Shown here: piece after piece, positions 53,447-63,085 of the stretch
How the letters are laid out: each line of letters opens with the position of its first letter
How positions within the stretch are numbered: the first letter of the stretch is position 1
Origin: Adiantum capillus-veneris
Lineage: Eukaryota > Streptophyta > Polypodiopsida > Polypodiales > Pteridaceae
Length of the DNA: 64,000 nucleotides
NCBI GenBank assembly: GCA_014529385.2
Contig: CM043951.1
Span: forward strand, 112,700,469-112,764,468
Reading direction: 5' to 3'
Made by a program: the position numbers and the translations under genes
The notes under the pieces: model-generated
Database searches by the model: none
What the model was told of the DNA's origin: nothing
The model's input: the letters and a program-made list of their open reading frames with translations, nothing else

Positions 53447-55841
53447 TGATAGCCATTTTTTGGCTCTCCGTAATTTCCATAGTGAGTTAACCCACCCTAC
53501 CAAAATCATCCAAACACTGTGGCTATCCCTACCATTTCACTGTATATAGGTGTGTGTGAGTTAGGGGACTTTTCCCATATCTTCGTAAAAACCCTCAGCT
53601 AGCTAGTCACTGGGCTAGTTGAGCCAAAAAAATAAAAAAATATTAAAAATATAAGTTTATTATGACCCATTTGTGTGTAAATATTTCATTGTATATAGGG
53701 CCTAAATAAAAGGATTTTTCATAATTATTTTTGTAGTTATTTAAATATTTCTACCTATGGTGTGTTATTTATGCTATGTACATTGACTCACCATTACTAT
53801 ATTTTTTCTTACCATTTTGCATACTCTTTATTCCATATGAAAATAATTTCATGCAAGCTTCTCTTATTTTTGGTGTAACTCCATCCCAACAAAAATCCAA
53901 AAAAACTAGTTTTATTTATGTGTATATTTTTTCACTATTGTGATTTTTCCTTCCTACATCTATTCTCTTTTACTCTCATAAATTAGAAAACCAAAAATAT
54001 TCATCTTTTTATGGTAGACTTATAATGAGAGAGATTTATTTTGACCCCTTTATATTTTTTTGACCTATATTATTTATATTTGACATGTACATATTTTTTT
54101 AGACCCCTCAATATTTGATTTTCTTAGTTGTACTATTCACTTATATCATGATCTCAACAATATCTTCAATTATAGACCTACCAAATAAGGTCAAGGGTAT
54201 GTGGAATGCATGCATGCACCATGGCGAGCTCACTCTTGGAGGTATTCAAAAGAATCATCCAAAGAAGGACCTCACAAGGACCTTGTGCAGTGGAAAAAAC
54301 AGTCGGTTTTGCTGAATTTTTAAAGATCACATTCTCCCCGAAATTGAAACAATGATACAAACAAAAGTCGTAGCTCGTGAGCTGATATTTTACCTCAAAT
54401 TTTTTCATATTTTTTTGAGCTACGAGTTGTGAGCTAGGATTTTATTTGTGGACCCCAGTTTGCCCATGCTATGCAGCCACACTCCCTCTTTCACTTTATC
54501 ATTTTCCTCTTTCACACACACTTCTCCACTCATCATCCCCACCTCTCTCAACACTCCTCTCTGCACCCTACTCACCTTCTTCTCAACCTTGAAGAATAAG
54601 AGAAACCATGGTGAACTCATGTCTCCTACACACACTTCCATTCCAAAATTGACCACCTAGTCTCATTTTTCCTCATCCATATTACCCATATCTATCAAAA
54701 AACTACAAAAATCAGCCTCTTCTCTTGAAAGACAGCATCATGGTGATTGATTACTCATGTTAACTTACCTTGGATCCCAAGGAAGGTCAAGAGTGGAGAA
54801 AAAACGTACCGTCAAAGCTAGTGGACCGTCAACAAGCGCCAAAATCGACCCTACTCAAGACACTTGGAGAATCAACATTGTAAGAAATCCATATTTTCTT
54901 ACCTATGAAGAGTTTTTTCTTCCTTATTTGTATCCTACTTGGATACTCCCATTGTAAATATCCAATTCCATTTGTAAATTAATAAAAATACTAACTCTAC
55001 TAATTTACTAACACTAACCTAGTATGAAAAGTCCTATCACCTCCACTTCTCTCCTCTCTCTTTTCTTCATCTATCCCCACCAACTTCTTGATAATTCCAA
55101 GCAAAAGAAATTAGATAAGTGCTGAAAATATAACCCAACCATGGTTAGAGGAGTAGCCCTAGCCCTCAAAATTGCTTTAAAAGGAGGGTGTAGCTAGCAC
55201 AAAAAGGGGGGAGCCATAAGCAAGAGAACTATGCTATAGCTTGAGAAGCCAAGCTCAACCTCTCTAGAGGGAGCTCTTGAGTGGAAGCTCATTGTCGTAT
55301 TCTTGTGCATGTGTTGTAATAGGGGTGATTAGCATGGGAAGTCTATGCCATTGTAAGAGAGAGAGCAATCATTCAATTGAGAGTGGAAAATCTATCATTC
55401 CTCCTACTAGTGTAAGCCCAACATTTGTTGAATCAAGGAGGGTGGATTTGGACTAAGCTTGGATACTTTGTCTCTCTTCCAACGTGAAGTAATGGAAAAC
55501 AATGATGTGTAAGTGTCTTGGTGATATTTTTAGTTCTTGATAGCTTGTGTCTGGGTGTTTTCATCAATTTAGCCATAAATCCCACATATTGTAAGAGGGT
55601 GACAGGGTGGAGAGGACCCCCTGGCCTTAAGACAGTGATTGGGGTGGCTTTTCTTGTGATGTGTCGTGGTGAAATTTACTCAAGCTATGTTGAACAAATA
55701 CTAATCTCACTTTGATCGGTCATCACAGATTTGTAATAAGGTATTAATGCAACAAGCACCCCCTCCCTCTTGTCTCTCTTTCTTACATATATAATTGTGT
55801 TTGCTTGATCATTGCCAATACATTTCAAAGCAGCCCGAGCA

Positions 55842-55887
<46 letters not shown>

Positions 55888-56061
55888 ACGCGTCCTAGTT
55901 CGCATCCAAAACTAGGTGGGGCCCCAAATTTGTGTAGGGCTAGGTTGCGGGTTTGTGTGTGTGTTTGTTGTTTTTTCCAACCCCAACCCAATTGAGCAGC
56001 ACGGGAGCCTACAAGGGTGCTTAGAGGCCACTCTTCTTGTTGCCCGCCCCGGATCGCCTCA
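53447..56061 (+). repeat. G1 3' LTR
   Basis: 2615 bp, colinear with the 5' LTR. The main length difference is the (CT)n tract (55844-55886, about half the length of the 5' copy). Scattered substitutions indicate moderate age. Confidence 0.9.
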
Positions 56062-56370
56062 GTATTTACACCCACGGCTCAAAGTGGTTAATTAGAGAGA
56101 GTAGAGGAGTAGGTTGAACATAGCAGAGTTGCCAAGGGCTAGCTCCTTTCGGACTTCTTATGGCTCAATAATGGTAAAGCCGTAGGAAAGTCTAAAAAGA
56201 CTCCATTATTAAGTCCAAAGCTCCCGAGGTGTGCACCATCCCCCACATAGTGGGCTTCACAAAACCGATATTAGATCCCAGTTCCACTTACCCTATTATA
56301 ATTAACAACATCAACCATTTATAGGATACTTAAGGACCTCTCTTCTTAAGCAAGAAAAGAGAAACCAAAT
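56062..56370 (-). other. R2 leader, part distal to gag
   Basis: Minus-strand continuation of the R leader (compare 37626-37935) interrupted by G1. No ORF. Confidence 0.8.
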
Positions 56371-56382
56371 CCTCTGATACCA
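56371..56382 (-). promoter_or_regulatory. R2 primer-binding site
   Basis: Minus strand TGGTATCAGAGG, one base different from the canonical initiator-Met site, adjacent to LTR Y. Confidence 0.8.
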
Positions 56383-56383
56383 A

Positions 56384-57981
56384 TGTAATGGAATTAGCCT
56401 ATTCAAGTTGAGAGTAGTGGAAATTAATGAGAATACTTTTGAGAAATAACTTTGTCAGCATAGCAGGTAGACATACTTGAAGATAGCAACATAATCATAG
56501 AAATTAGTTAACCTGGCATGAACAATACTTTTTGCAAGAGAGAGAATTTAGAGAACATGACAACAGTTGAGGACCGGATTTATGTGGAGCCGGTCCCCCC
56601 TCCAATAGGCAATTGTATTATGATTTCTCCCATTAAGAGAGACTTGTTACAATACATTATTTGTGTTCCTTGTGACCTAGGTGATGCAATGAAGATGGAA
56701 AGCTTCATGCATCACAAACATAACATAAACTTGAATAAAGCTTTAACTATCCCAAGACCTCAAACACCTTCGAAGGTGGAGAGAGCTAGCAGGGAATGAG
56801 GGTAGGGAAGAGGAAGAAGAAACATTTCATAGGAGAAAGAACTAGTTCCTCACTTATCATAACTCTTGTGCTAGCATACATAATAGCATAGTAATGAAGA
56901 AGAAGGAGATAGCAAGCTTAAGCATTGAAGCATGGCTGTTGGTTGGATTTGCACTCCATAGCCAAGAGTGTTGGTGTAGGCTCTCAACCTCTACTTGCTT
57001 GGAGAAGGAGAGGGAGCTCTTACACTTTGCATAGTACACAATGAGAGTGTTTGTGAGTGTGTGTGGGTGAGTATACCCCTCAAGCAAGCCCCCTCCTTGC
57101 TAGGTCGACCCCTCCTTCTAGCTCATAATTGAAGCTCATTGGCTCTTACACTTTGCATAGTACACAATGAGAGTGTTTGTGAGTGTGTGTGGGTGAGTAT
57201 ACCCCTCCAGCAAGCCCCCTCCTTGCTAGGTCGACCCCTCCTTCTAGCTCATAATTGAAGCTCATTGGCTCTTGCCAAGCCTAGCCAATCACAAGCTTGG
57301 GCCATTTCTAGCATTAGGTGTAGTCTTGGGACAAGTGTCCCCCTTTCCCCTTTGAGAGAGAGGACTTGATAAATGCAAAAACAATTAGGTAATTCAAGTA
57401 ATTTATCATTGGACCCCTTTGAAGCTTAGCCAATAGGCTTCAAGCAGCACATGAAGGTAACATGGGTAGGGACCTGACATGTGTCCTTGTTGCCTCTTCA
57501 AGTTGGGGTTTCCCTTGTGTGTGTGAGTGTGTGTTCTCTATCTAATCCCTAGGAAAAGGGCTCGCCCCCCCTCTTGTAGGGATGCTTTTGACTTTAGGTG
57601 TTCGAGCACCTTACTCACCAAGCATGACAAAGCACTTGAACTAGGGGGTATTCCCACAAGCATCTCAGGCGAGTATGTCAAGGCACCTCAAGCACCTTAA
57701 TCAAGGGTCAAGTCAAGCACCTCAAGCATGGAGCAAGTCAAGCACCTCAAGCACGACAAGCACCTGGAGCTTGGGCCGGGTTCCCACCTTAAGCTCAGCC
57801 CTAGCTTTCCTAGGGTCAAAGGACTTTTACACACATTATTGGAGGTCTTCAATGAAGCTAACCTAAGGTCTTATGCTCCATTGGTTAGCCTTGCTCTTTG
57901 ATAGACCATCTCCCATTTGGGTCCCTTTACTATTGGCGCCGTGTTGAGATAGATCTATAAGAACATATCTATATCTTAACA
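56384..57981 (-). repeat. R-family LTR (Y), complete, with an internal tandem duplication
   Basis: 1598 bp. Minus strand starts TGTTAAGATATAG (57981) and ends CCATTACA (56384). It carries a 126-bp tandem duplication (57017-57142 and 57143-57268) not present in X. It is flanked by R 3' internal sequence on one side and a primer site plus leader on the other, so it serves as an LTR shared between two internal regions. Confidence 0.85.
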
Positions 57982-58426
57982 CTTGTTCCCGTTTATTCTC
58001 CCACATTAAGTGATCAATTTAATATGAGAAAATCATTTGGGTTGGTTAGATATTAGATTTTATGACGTTACCTCTCTCTTGAAATCATAGTCGTCCTCCA
58101 CTATGAGGTAGAAGAGATAAAGCCTTAGTCATTAGTCAATCGTACTTAGCGGGTAGAGGATCCCTTTTTACCCTACGACATCTTTCCAAGATGGATGACT
58201 AATCCATTTGGTACTTGGGAGTCATAGCTTCCGCAAGCATGTTTGCTCTTTAGTCCATTTCATTCTCTCAAAGTAGAGTGACAAATTCTACTTGGTGTTT
58301 GAGAGACGTCATCATCACAAACATGATTCTAAGCATGCATACTAGTTAAATTTGTGCACAATTAAAAAGAGTACTAGTTTTATAAGACAAAAACATGAGT
58401 CATTTAAAAGAAATTTGTACATTTGC
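57982..58426 (-). other. R internal 3' untranslated region
   Basis: Stretch between the integrase stop and LTR Y; purine-rich tract next to the LTR. Matches 36644-36930 over the first ~275 bases. Confidence 0.75.
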
Positions 58427-58831
58427 TTACTCTAATGTAGCATTGTAAGCATTGACAAGGTTCATACTATCCTTAAGTTGTACTCCTTGCATCCATCTAG
58501 CATCTTCAAAAGGATAATTTTTAAACTTAATAAGATACCGTCGGATAATCTTACCATGTTGTAGTACCTTGTCTTCATGCGGAAGGACAACTTCGGGTTG
58601 TAGCACCTTTTCTTGGTCTTCAACTTCGGGACGGTCTTCAATAATTGGTTCAGTTGGTGGCTCTCCTTTGTAGGGCTTAAGTAGGCTTACATGAAAGGCA
58701 TTGTGTATGAGCCAATGGTTGGGCAACTTGAGTTGATAAGCCGTTTCATTGATGGGCTTCAAGATTTGGAAAGGACCATAGTATCTTTTTGCTAGTGAGG
58801 CATGCTTTTCCATGCATGGGAACCCCCCCAT
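58427..58831 (-). pseudogene. R integrase C-terminus with chromodomain, 5'-truncated
   Basis: [20 protein letters not shown] contains the GPF module of Gypsy integrase, [17 protein letters not shown] is the conserved block before the C-terminal domain, and [21 protein letters not shown] fits a chromodomain, which guides integration to particular chromatin. R is therefore a chromovirus. The frame is cut at about 58815, where G2 sequence begins, so the apparent N-terminus (MGGFPCMEK) is not native. Confidence 0.8.
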
Positions 58832-60724
58832 ATTTTTTTCTCTTTTACCAAAAGTATTTCCTATTATATAAGTTACTTTTGATTTTTTCTTCCCTTTTTC
58901 ACTAACGTTTTAGCCTTTATTAAATAAATAATACTTATGCTAATCAATCACGATGTAGCATAATAAGTAAGCTTTCTTTGTTGATCTCTCTTTTGATCTT
59001 AAAAATATTAAATATATATATTCTAGTATTTTATAATATATATTTTTTCATGTATGTATATTATTCCACTCTACCAAATATTTTATTCACTAGTTTTCAT
59101 TTTCAAACCTCAACCCCACTTTCAAATTTCAATAATACCTCCATCTAGATGATTGCCAATCTTTTCAACACTCTAGGTCATGTTTTCATACACATGAAGG
59201 AGCTTACACTTGAAGGCAAGAGAGAAGTCCACTCAAAGGGGACCACCAAAAGACTTTTGCAGCCACAAATAATACATTATTTGGCTGAATTTTTGAAGTA
59301 AAGAAGAACCCCGAGTCTGAAGGAGCGTTCAACATGAAAGATGTAGCTCGTGATCTCAACTTTTAGCTCAATTTTTTTCAGAATTTTTGGAGTTATGAAC
59401 ACTGAGGTATGATTTTTGTAGTGGACCCCAGTTTTCTCGTGTAATGGTGACACAGGCCATCCCCACTTTTCTTCCTTCTAGAATGGCTATGGTTCTACAA
59501 GTCTTCAAGCATGATTACAAGAGACAAGGCTCTTTTAATGAGGTCTTGGCTAGTCTAGAGTAATTCTATCACCATTTTTTGGAGGATCCATCCTCATCAA
59601 CAAATATCCACCTTCGATAACCTCTCTTATAATTTTCGTACCTCTCTCTTCTCTCCCTAATAAGCTTATGTCTATCCAAAGCTAGACTATTGTAAATATT
59701 TCCTATCCTCTACATCCTACCCACATTCTCTCTTTTTCTCTCTCTATTGACTCTGGTATTTTAAATAATGAGGAGACAAGATGGGAGCCACAGTCACATG
59801 CACCCCATTTTCCTAGTCACCAAAGTGGGACACTCACCTCAAATAGAAATATTGCTAAATCCTTCCCTCCTTCCCTATATAAGGAGGCCATGAGAGCTCA
59901 CTTAGGGGGGAACACACACACACACACACACCTATCCATACACACTCTTGTGCTACATTCTTGTAGCATGAACCCTAATCACATAATCACAACACCATCA
60001 TCATCACCATCACCATGCACAAAAGATGAGCACCACACCTCCACACCACTTGTAATTAAGGGTTGAAGGTACAATTTCAAGAAGAAGAAGGGTGGACACA
60101 CTCATGATATTCCTCCCCATCAACTCCCATCTCTCCATTATGCCTCCTACGATCTTGTTACCTTCTCATTTTCCTGCCATACGCTACCTATTGTATTCAT
60201 CTTTTGCAAGCAATCAACACACTCTATCTTGGTGCCATACTTTGTGTCACTTTGGATACATCTCATTGTGAGTATGGTATATTCTTGTTCCTTGCCATTT
60301 TTTTTTGGCTTATGTTAAGGTGTGCGGATTAGCCACCACACACACACACACACTCTCCCTCTCATATTCCTATCATCTTGCTACTACCATCTTAAGGTGT
60401 GCGGATTCGCCACCTTTTGTATGAGAAGTGAGCATACTTGCATGTATCCCTGACCTCGTTATCTTCCTTACTACATGCATGCGTAGCGAGCCCATTCTCA
60501 CTCACTCACGACTCCTCTCACCTTATTCTCCGAACACCCCATTCCACATTTGGACGTGGATCTCAAAATTGTTTTCCATGGCATGCTTCATTGTGTATAT
60601 GTATGCGTCCTAGCCGCATATCTTGCTAGGTGGTGCCCCTATTGTGTATCCCCCATGATGAGGCCATTGTGCATAGTCTTGGTGTAGAGCTCACCGGGTC
60701 TATTTTTTTCACTTCCGCCTCTCA
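58832..60724 (+). repeat. G2 5' LTR (left boundary uncertain)
   Basis: Ends CGCCTCTCA at 60724. Shares with the G1 LTR the motifs GTAGCTCGTGA, GTGGACCCCAGTTT and GGCTGAATTTTTGAAG at comparable spacing. A TATATAAGGAGG box lies at 59875, and (CA)n tracts at 59911-59932 and 60335-60352. I do not see a TG start near 58832, so the 5' end may be truncated. Confidence 0.7.
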
Positions 60725-60726
60725 TT

Positions 60727-60746
60727 TGGTGCGCCCACTGAGGAGG
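60727..60746 (+). promoter_or_regulatory. G2 primer-binding site
   Basis: TGGTGCGCCCACTGAGGAGG, two bases after the LTR end. Confidence 0.7.
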
Positions 60747-60800
60747 GCTCTTGAAACCCTTCAGTTTACAAGACTGAAAACCCTACACTATTGTGAATGG

Positions 60801-61061
60801 ATGAATGAGTATGAAGGATTTTCTAACTGGACAACAGAAAAAGAAGAGCTCCAAGCACAACTAGACGAACTCCGCATCTCCATCGAAGCTCGAGTGCCAG
60901 GTGTAACGGTAATCGATTTGAAGTGGGAGAGTGAACCAACGCGCCAAACCCAGTGGATATACATAGGCCAAGTGCCAAGAAGAAGAAGGAGAAGGTGGAA
61001 ACCATGTCCGCAACCTACAACCAACCAACAACAACAAAATGGAAGGAGCTTTGCACAATAG
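60801..61061 (+). CDS. G2 small ORF a (86 aa)
   Basis: MNEYEGFSNWTTEKEELQAQ is a short helical/coiled start, followed by WESEPTRQTQWIYIGQ and a strongly basic RRRRRRW stretch with a Gln/Asn-rich end. No relative recognised, and no equivalent seen in G1. Confidence 0.45.
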   Translation: MNEYEGFSNWTTEKEELQAQLDELRISIEARVPGVTVIDLKWESEPTRQTQWIYIGQVPRRRRRRWKPCPQPTTNQQQQNGRSFAQ

Positions 61062-61263
61062 AGAATCAACACTATTCTACTTTGAGAATCGGGTAACTCA
61101 AGTCACCGAGGTAATTATCATAGTCAGTTTTCAAGTCGCACCTGATGCTGCAGCACAGATAACAGAAGCATTGGCTCACACTCTCACTAGAGAAACTAGG
61201 GATCTACTGAGTTTGTTTCAGGAAAGAACACCACCCTCTCCTACAAGCTTGGACAGTGACTAA
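61039..61263 (+). CDS. G2 small ORF b (74 aa)
   Basis: Overlaps ORF a by 23 bases. Contains VTEVIIIVSFQVAPDAAAQ and a helical LTRETRDLLSLFQ, ending SPTSLDSD. The hydrophobic strand VIIIVSF is reminiscent of G1 ORF 1 (IHIIVS), but the rest does not align by eye. Confidence 0.4.
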   Translation: MEGALHNRESTLFYFENRVTQVTEVIIIVSFQVAPDAAAQITEALAHTLTRETRDLLSLFQERTPPSPTSLDSD

Positions 61264-61280
61264 GCACCTCTAAGCTTCAC

Positions 61281-61499
61281 ATGAATCAGGACAACCTACC
61301 TCAAGACAGACCACACATACCAACACGTGTACGCTCAATCAAGGTAATATTGGACTTGAAGATTCACTACCAGCACGTCATTGACACCATGCCGGGTGGG
61401 GAGCGGTTTTTTGAGGTTCTGGCATCAGATCAGCCATTTGTTTTACCTTTGGTACAAGGCAATGTACCGTTTGAAGTTTTAATCTATGTCCTAGTATAA
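61281..61499 (+). CDS. G2 small ORF c (72 aa), homologous to the G1 pre-gag ORFs
   Basis: MNQDNLPQDRPHIPTRV, then IKVILDLKIHYQHVI, G-G-E-R-F-F-E-V-L-A-S-D-Q-P, FVLPLVQG, PFEVLIYVLV. Matches G1 47321-47539 in length (72 aa), position and motif order (K-I-H-x-Q, R-x-x-E-x-L-A-S, LPL, V-x-I-x-x-L). Open frame with its own ATG. Function unknown. Confidence 0.55.
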   Translation: MNQDNLPQDRPHIPTRVRSIKVILDLKIHYQHVIDTMPGGERFFEVLASDQPFVLPLVQGNVPFEVLIYVLV

Positions 61500-61582
61500 T
61501 AGGGTATACACGCCTCTTTGTAAAGAAGAAAAACAAATTTGCAAGTTAAGAAGTGTGTCTTTCTAGCTCTCTCTCAGTAATC

Positions 61583-62728
61583 ATGGCAAGTGTAGCATTT
61601 CCAACCTTTACTCGTAAGGTGGGCGAGGATGCTGCAGACTTTCTAGACAACTTGGAAATAGCATGTGTCATCTCTGCGAGAGATGATGATGCTTCGCGCT
61701 TGCGCATCTTCCCACTTCTAATGAAGGTGGAGGCAAGATCATGGTACAATGCCTTGGCACAAGAAACCAAGGAACGGTGGGACTTATTAAGGGTAGCCTT
61801 TGTCAAGCGTTTTGGAGAGGGCACAACATCAGAGAAACTATGGAAATTGTTGACAGAGTTGAAGTAGGGCAATATGCTGGAATACGCATCATATGAGTCA
61901 AAGTTTCTAGATTTATGGGGGCAATGGGTTGCATCGCTAAGAGAGGATGAGGGGGCACCTGATTTCCTAAAGAAGGATCGGTTTGTGGCTGGGTTATGGC
62001 CAACTCTTAAAGAGAAGGTGAAGGGAAGGTTTCCTGCTACGTATGAGCTAGCAGTTGAAGTGGCCCGCCTTAAAGACAAGAAGTTGCACCTACAAGCCAG
62101 GAATATCGATGGAGAGGAAGCCGTTAGGACCCCACCACCTCTAGCACCACCTACAACAGTCTCCCAGAGGATTCAACCACAAGAACCAATTGAAGATCAA
62201 CAAGACCTGCTCAACCGAATCACCAATCAACTTGAGAATCTCTCAGTCCATTTGATACAACAAGGGCATGCACACAATCGCAACCAAGAGCAAGGGAGAG
62301 GACAACGAAGGCAAAACCAAGAATACCACTGCTACAATTGTGGGGAGGATGGTCATGGCATGTACTACTGTCCACAACCACGGAGGCAGAATTTCAACAG
62401 AGGAGCCAGACAAAACCAGGTTTCACCACCAAGAGCAAGACCACCACCACCAAGGGCACCACGACAAGCACCACCCGTGCAAATCTTACAACCACCACCA
62501 CCACCACAACCTCTCATTCCACCCTTACCCCCACCACCAGTTGGCAATCAAACAGTAAACGTCATCAGTCTTGAAGGTAAGGGAAAGGAGAAAGTGGAGG
62601 AGGATACGACCAAGGTTAAAGGAGTAGATTCTATTGGGGTAAAACGCGCTAGGCATGGTGAATCTTCCCAAAAAGAAGAAAAGATGAAGACTAAAGGGGA
62701 ATCTAGAAAAAAGCCGTCCAAGTCATGA
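61583..62728 (+). pseudogene. G2 gag
   Basis: ATG at 61583 (MASVAFPTFTRKVGEDAADF). Gag domain: SRLRIFPLLMKVEARSWYNA, ERWDLLRVAFVKRFGEG, then a TAG at 61865 with the same frame continuing (GNMLEYASYESKFLDLWGQW, RFVAGLWPTLKEKVKGRFPA). CCHC knuckle CYNCGEDGHGMYYC near 62332, followed by a Pro-rich region (62430-62540) and a Lys-rich tail. The single internal TAG fits a Gln codon change. A TGA at 62726 ends it; the same frame again continues beyond. Confidence 0.8.
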
Positions 62729-63046
62729 CGTAAAATTGACATTGTAGATTTCTCTTTGGGTGAATGTTCTAAACCATATGATTTGGTTCAAGATGTTTCT
62801 GTGCAGGGCCCAAAACTCACCTGGCCCCAGTTACTTCACCTAGCACCTAGGGTGAGGAGACAATGGACAAAGATGGTTAACACGAGGCGACCAAAGCCAA
62901 AGATATCTGGGGCTATCTCCGGGAGGAATCTAGACGGCATACTACCAGTGATGGATGCTTACATAAAAGGGCAACACATCTCCGATATCTACATCGATGG
63001 TGGCGCACAAATATGCGTCATGAGTGAAAAAATGATGCACCGTTAG
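62729..63046 (+). pseudogene. G2 gag-protease linker and protease N-half
   Basis: In frame with gag after the TGA: RKIDIVDFSLGEC, GPKLTWPQLLHLAPRVRRQW (G1 has GPDISLPQFLALCPQVRRD), then ISDIYIDGGAQICVMSE with the protease active-site Asp. Ends at a TAG at 63044. Confidence 0.75.
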
Positions 63047-63085
63047 GGTTAAGAGGTGAGTCGGCTGGCACCATGCCGAGCCAAA

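Larger units (their letters stand above)
44365..56061 (+). mobile_element. Gypsy-type LTR retrotransposon G1, dual RNase H, inserted in the R2 leader
   Basis: LTRs of about 2.6 kb (44365-47011, 53447-56061) start TGATAGCC and end CCTCA. GTAT precedes (44361-44364) and follows (56062-56065); with an alternative LTR end the duplication is AGTAT. The R leader rejoins across the element (CTTAAGTAT + TTACACCC), confirming the insertion. The internal order is two small ORFs, gag, protease, RT, RNase H, a second RNase H-like domain, integrase: the arrangement of the Tat/Ogre group of Ty3/Gypsy. Several nonsense codons and TTAA copy 4 inactivate it. Confidence 0.9.
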
